Both the position numbers and the translations under genes were made by a program. A stretch of DNA of 44,121 nt from Tannerellaceae bacterium (lineage in GTDB: Bacteria; Bacteroidota; Bacteroidia; Bacteroidales; Tannerellaceae). The stretch is taken from NCBI GenBank assembly GCA_031266215.1, contig JAISBL010000071.1:1-44121 (forward strand), in the 5' to 3' direction. Positions within the stretch are counted from its first letter, which is position 1. Each line of letters starts with the position of its first letter. Under the pieces are notes generated by a model. It saw only the letters and a list, made by a program, of their open reading frames with translations, had not been told where the DNA came from and did no database searches. Below are positions 43,753 through 44,121 of this stretch, piece by piece.

Positions 43753-44121
43753 TCTATGGTCATATTTATTGGTGTGTCAAAAGGTACATTTTCTTTTTTT
43801 GCAATCGAGTAGAAAGAAAATGAAGTAGTTTTTCTTCCTACTTTCATTTTCCTCCTCTCGCAACTCCCCATACGGAGCAACGTAAAAAAACAGCCTTTTT
43901 CTAATGAATACAGCAAAAATAATTACTAAATGCCTGATTTACAGTAAGAGATAAACAAAGTGTTAAAAAGCCGTTAAGGAATATAGGGGGGGCAATCAGT
44001 ACTATTTAGTCGCACCTGAAGAATTAGCTTTATTTACGACTAGATGTTATGCGACCTGGAAACTAAAATTTATCCTGTAAGTAAAAACTCTATCAATCCA
44101 TTTTTCCAAGAGCCAGGAAAT
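43753..44121. other. Terminal region without gene; weak hairpin
   Basis: I find no ORF longer than about 30 codons that looks coding. GAAAATGAAGTAG (43816-43828) and CTACTTTCATTTTC (43838-43851) pair with one bulge and could end the LRR gene. Beyond 43900 the sequence is AT-rich and may hold the upstream region of a gene outside the window. Confidence 0.45.

Overview
The window looks like a chromosomal segment of a Bacteroidales bacterium (Bacteroidetes). Supporting signs are a SusC/SusD pair driven by an ECF sigma factor and a FecR-type anti-sigma factor, lipoprotein and TonB-dependent outer-membrane systems, an Rnf complex led by an RseC-like gene, DUF3078 and BspA-like leucine-rich proteins, and several TAnnTTTG (-7) promoter boxes typical of this phylum. 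A Tannerellaceae or Dysgonomonadaceae-like host is possible, but I cannot fix the family from sequence alone. I see no tRNA, rRNA, transposase, integrase or CRISPR array.

Region 1 (about 0.4-14.8 kb) is a polysaccharide/oligosaccharide utilisation locus on the + strand. It holds a small membrane protein, an ECF sigma factor, a FecR-like anti-sigma factor, SusC, SusD, a GH32-like lipoprotein, an FHS-type sugar permease, a secreted concanavalin-like domain protein, a PD40 beta-propeller carrying a second copy of that domain, a small secreted DUF1566-like protein, and an orphan LuxR-type response regulator. The GH32 family points to fructose-containing glycans, but in the ungapped alignment its catalytic nucleophile Asp is Ala, so the enzyme may be inactive or changed.

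Region 2 (14.8-15.9 kb) is a gene-free spacer with a highly ordered 21-bp minisatellite (17 contiguous units, partly alternating as a 42-bp higher-order unit), a 20-bp perfect inverted repeat inside it, and a fragment of a second response-regulator gene. Shorter arrays of similar period lie at 0.67-0.73 kb (21 bp) and 31.1-31.2 kb (23 bp). Together they are the most unusual non-coding signal in the window.

Region 3 (15.9-31.1 kb) is metabolic and housekeeping: a stand-alone TrpB2-type tryptophan synthase beta chain; a proline catabolism unit (P5C dehydrogenase, proline dehydrogenase) with a DUF3078 outer-membrane protein; a full rseC-like/rnfBCDGEA operon with a good promoter; then galE, rlmD (probable TTG start) and mltF, packed closely enough to be read through.

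Region 4 (31.1-35.6 kb) holds hypA and hypB for nickel delivery, a fused ADP-forming acyl-CoA (acetate-CoA) ligase, a small acidic conserved protein and an OmpA-like lipoprotein. Region 5 (35.8-41.1 kb, minus strand) holds a two-gene unit, a Gfo/Idh/MocA oxidoreductase followed by a large HEAT-repeat protein with a C-terminal 3-keto-disaccharide hydrolase (DUF1080) domain, plus a separate membrane-anchored coiled-coil protein. Region 6 (41.2-43.8 kb) holds guaA and a secreted BspA-like leucine-rich repeat protein. The last 370 bases contain no gene that I can support.
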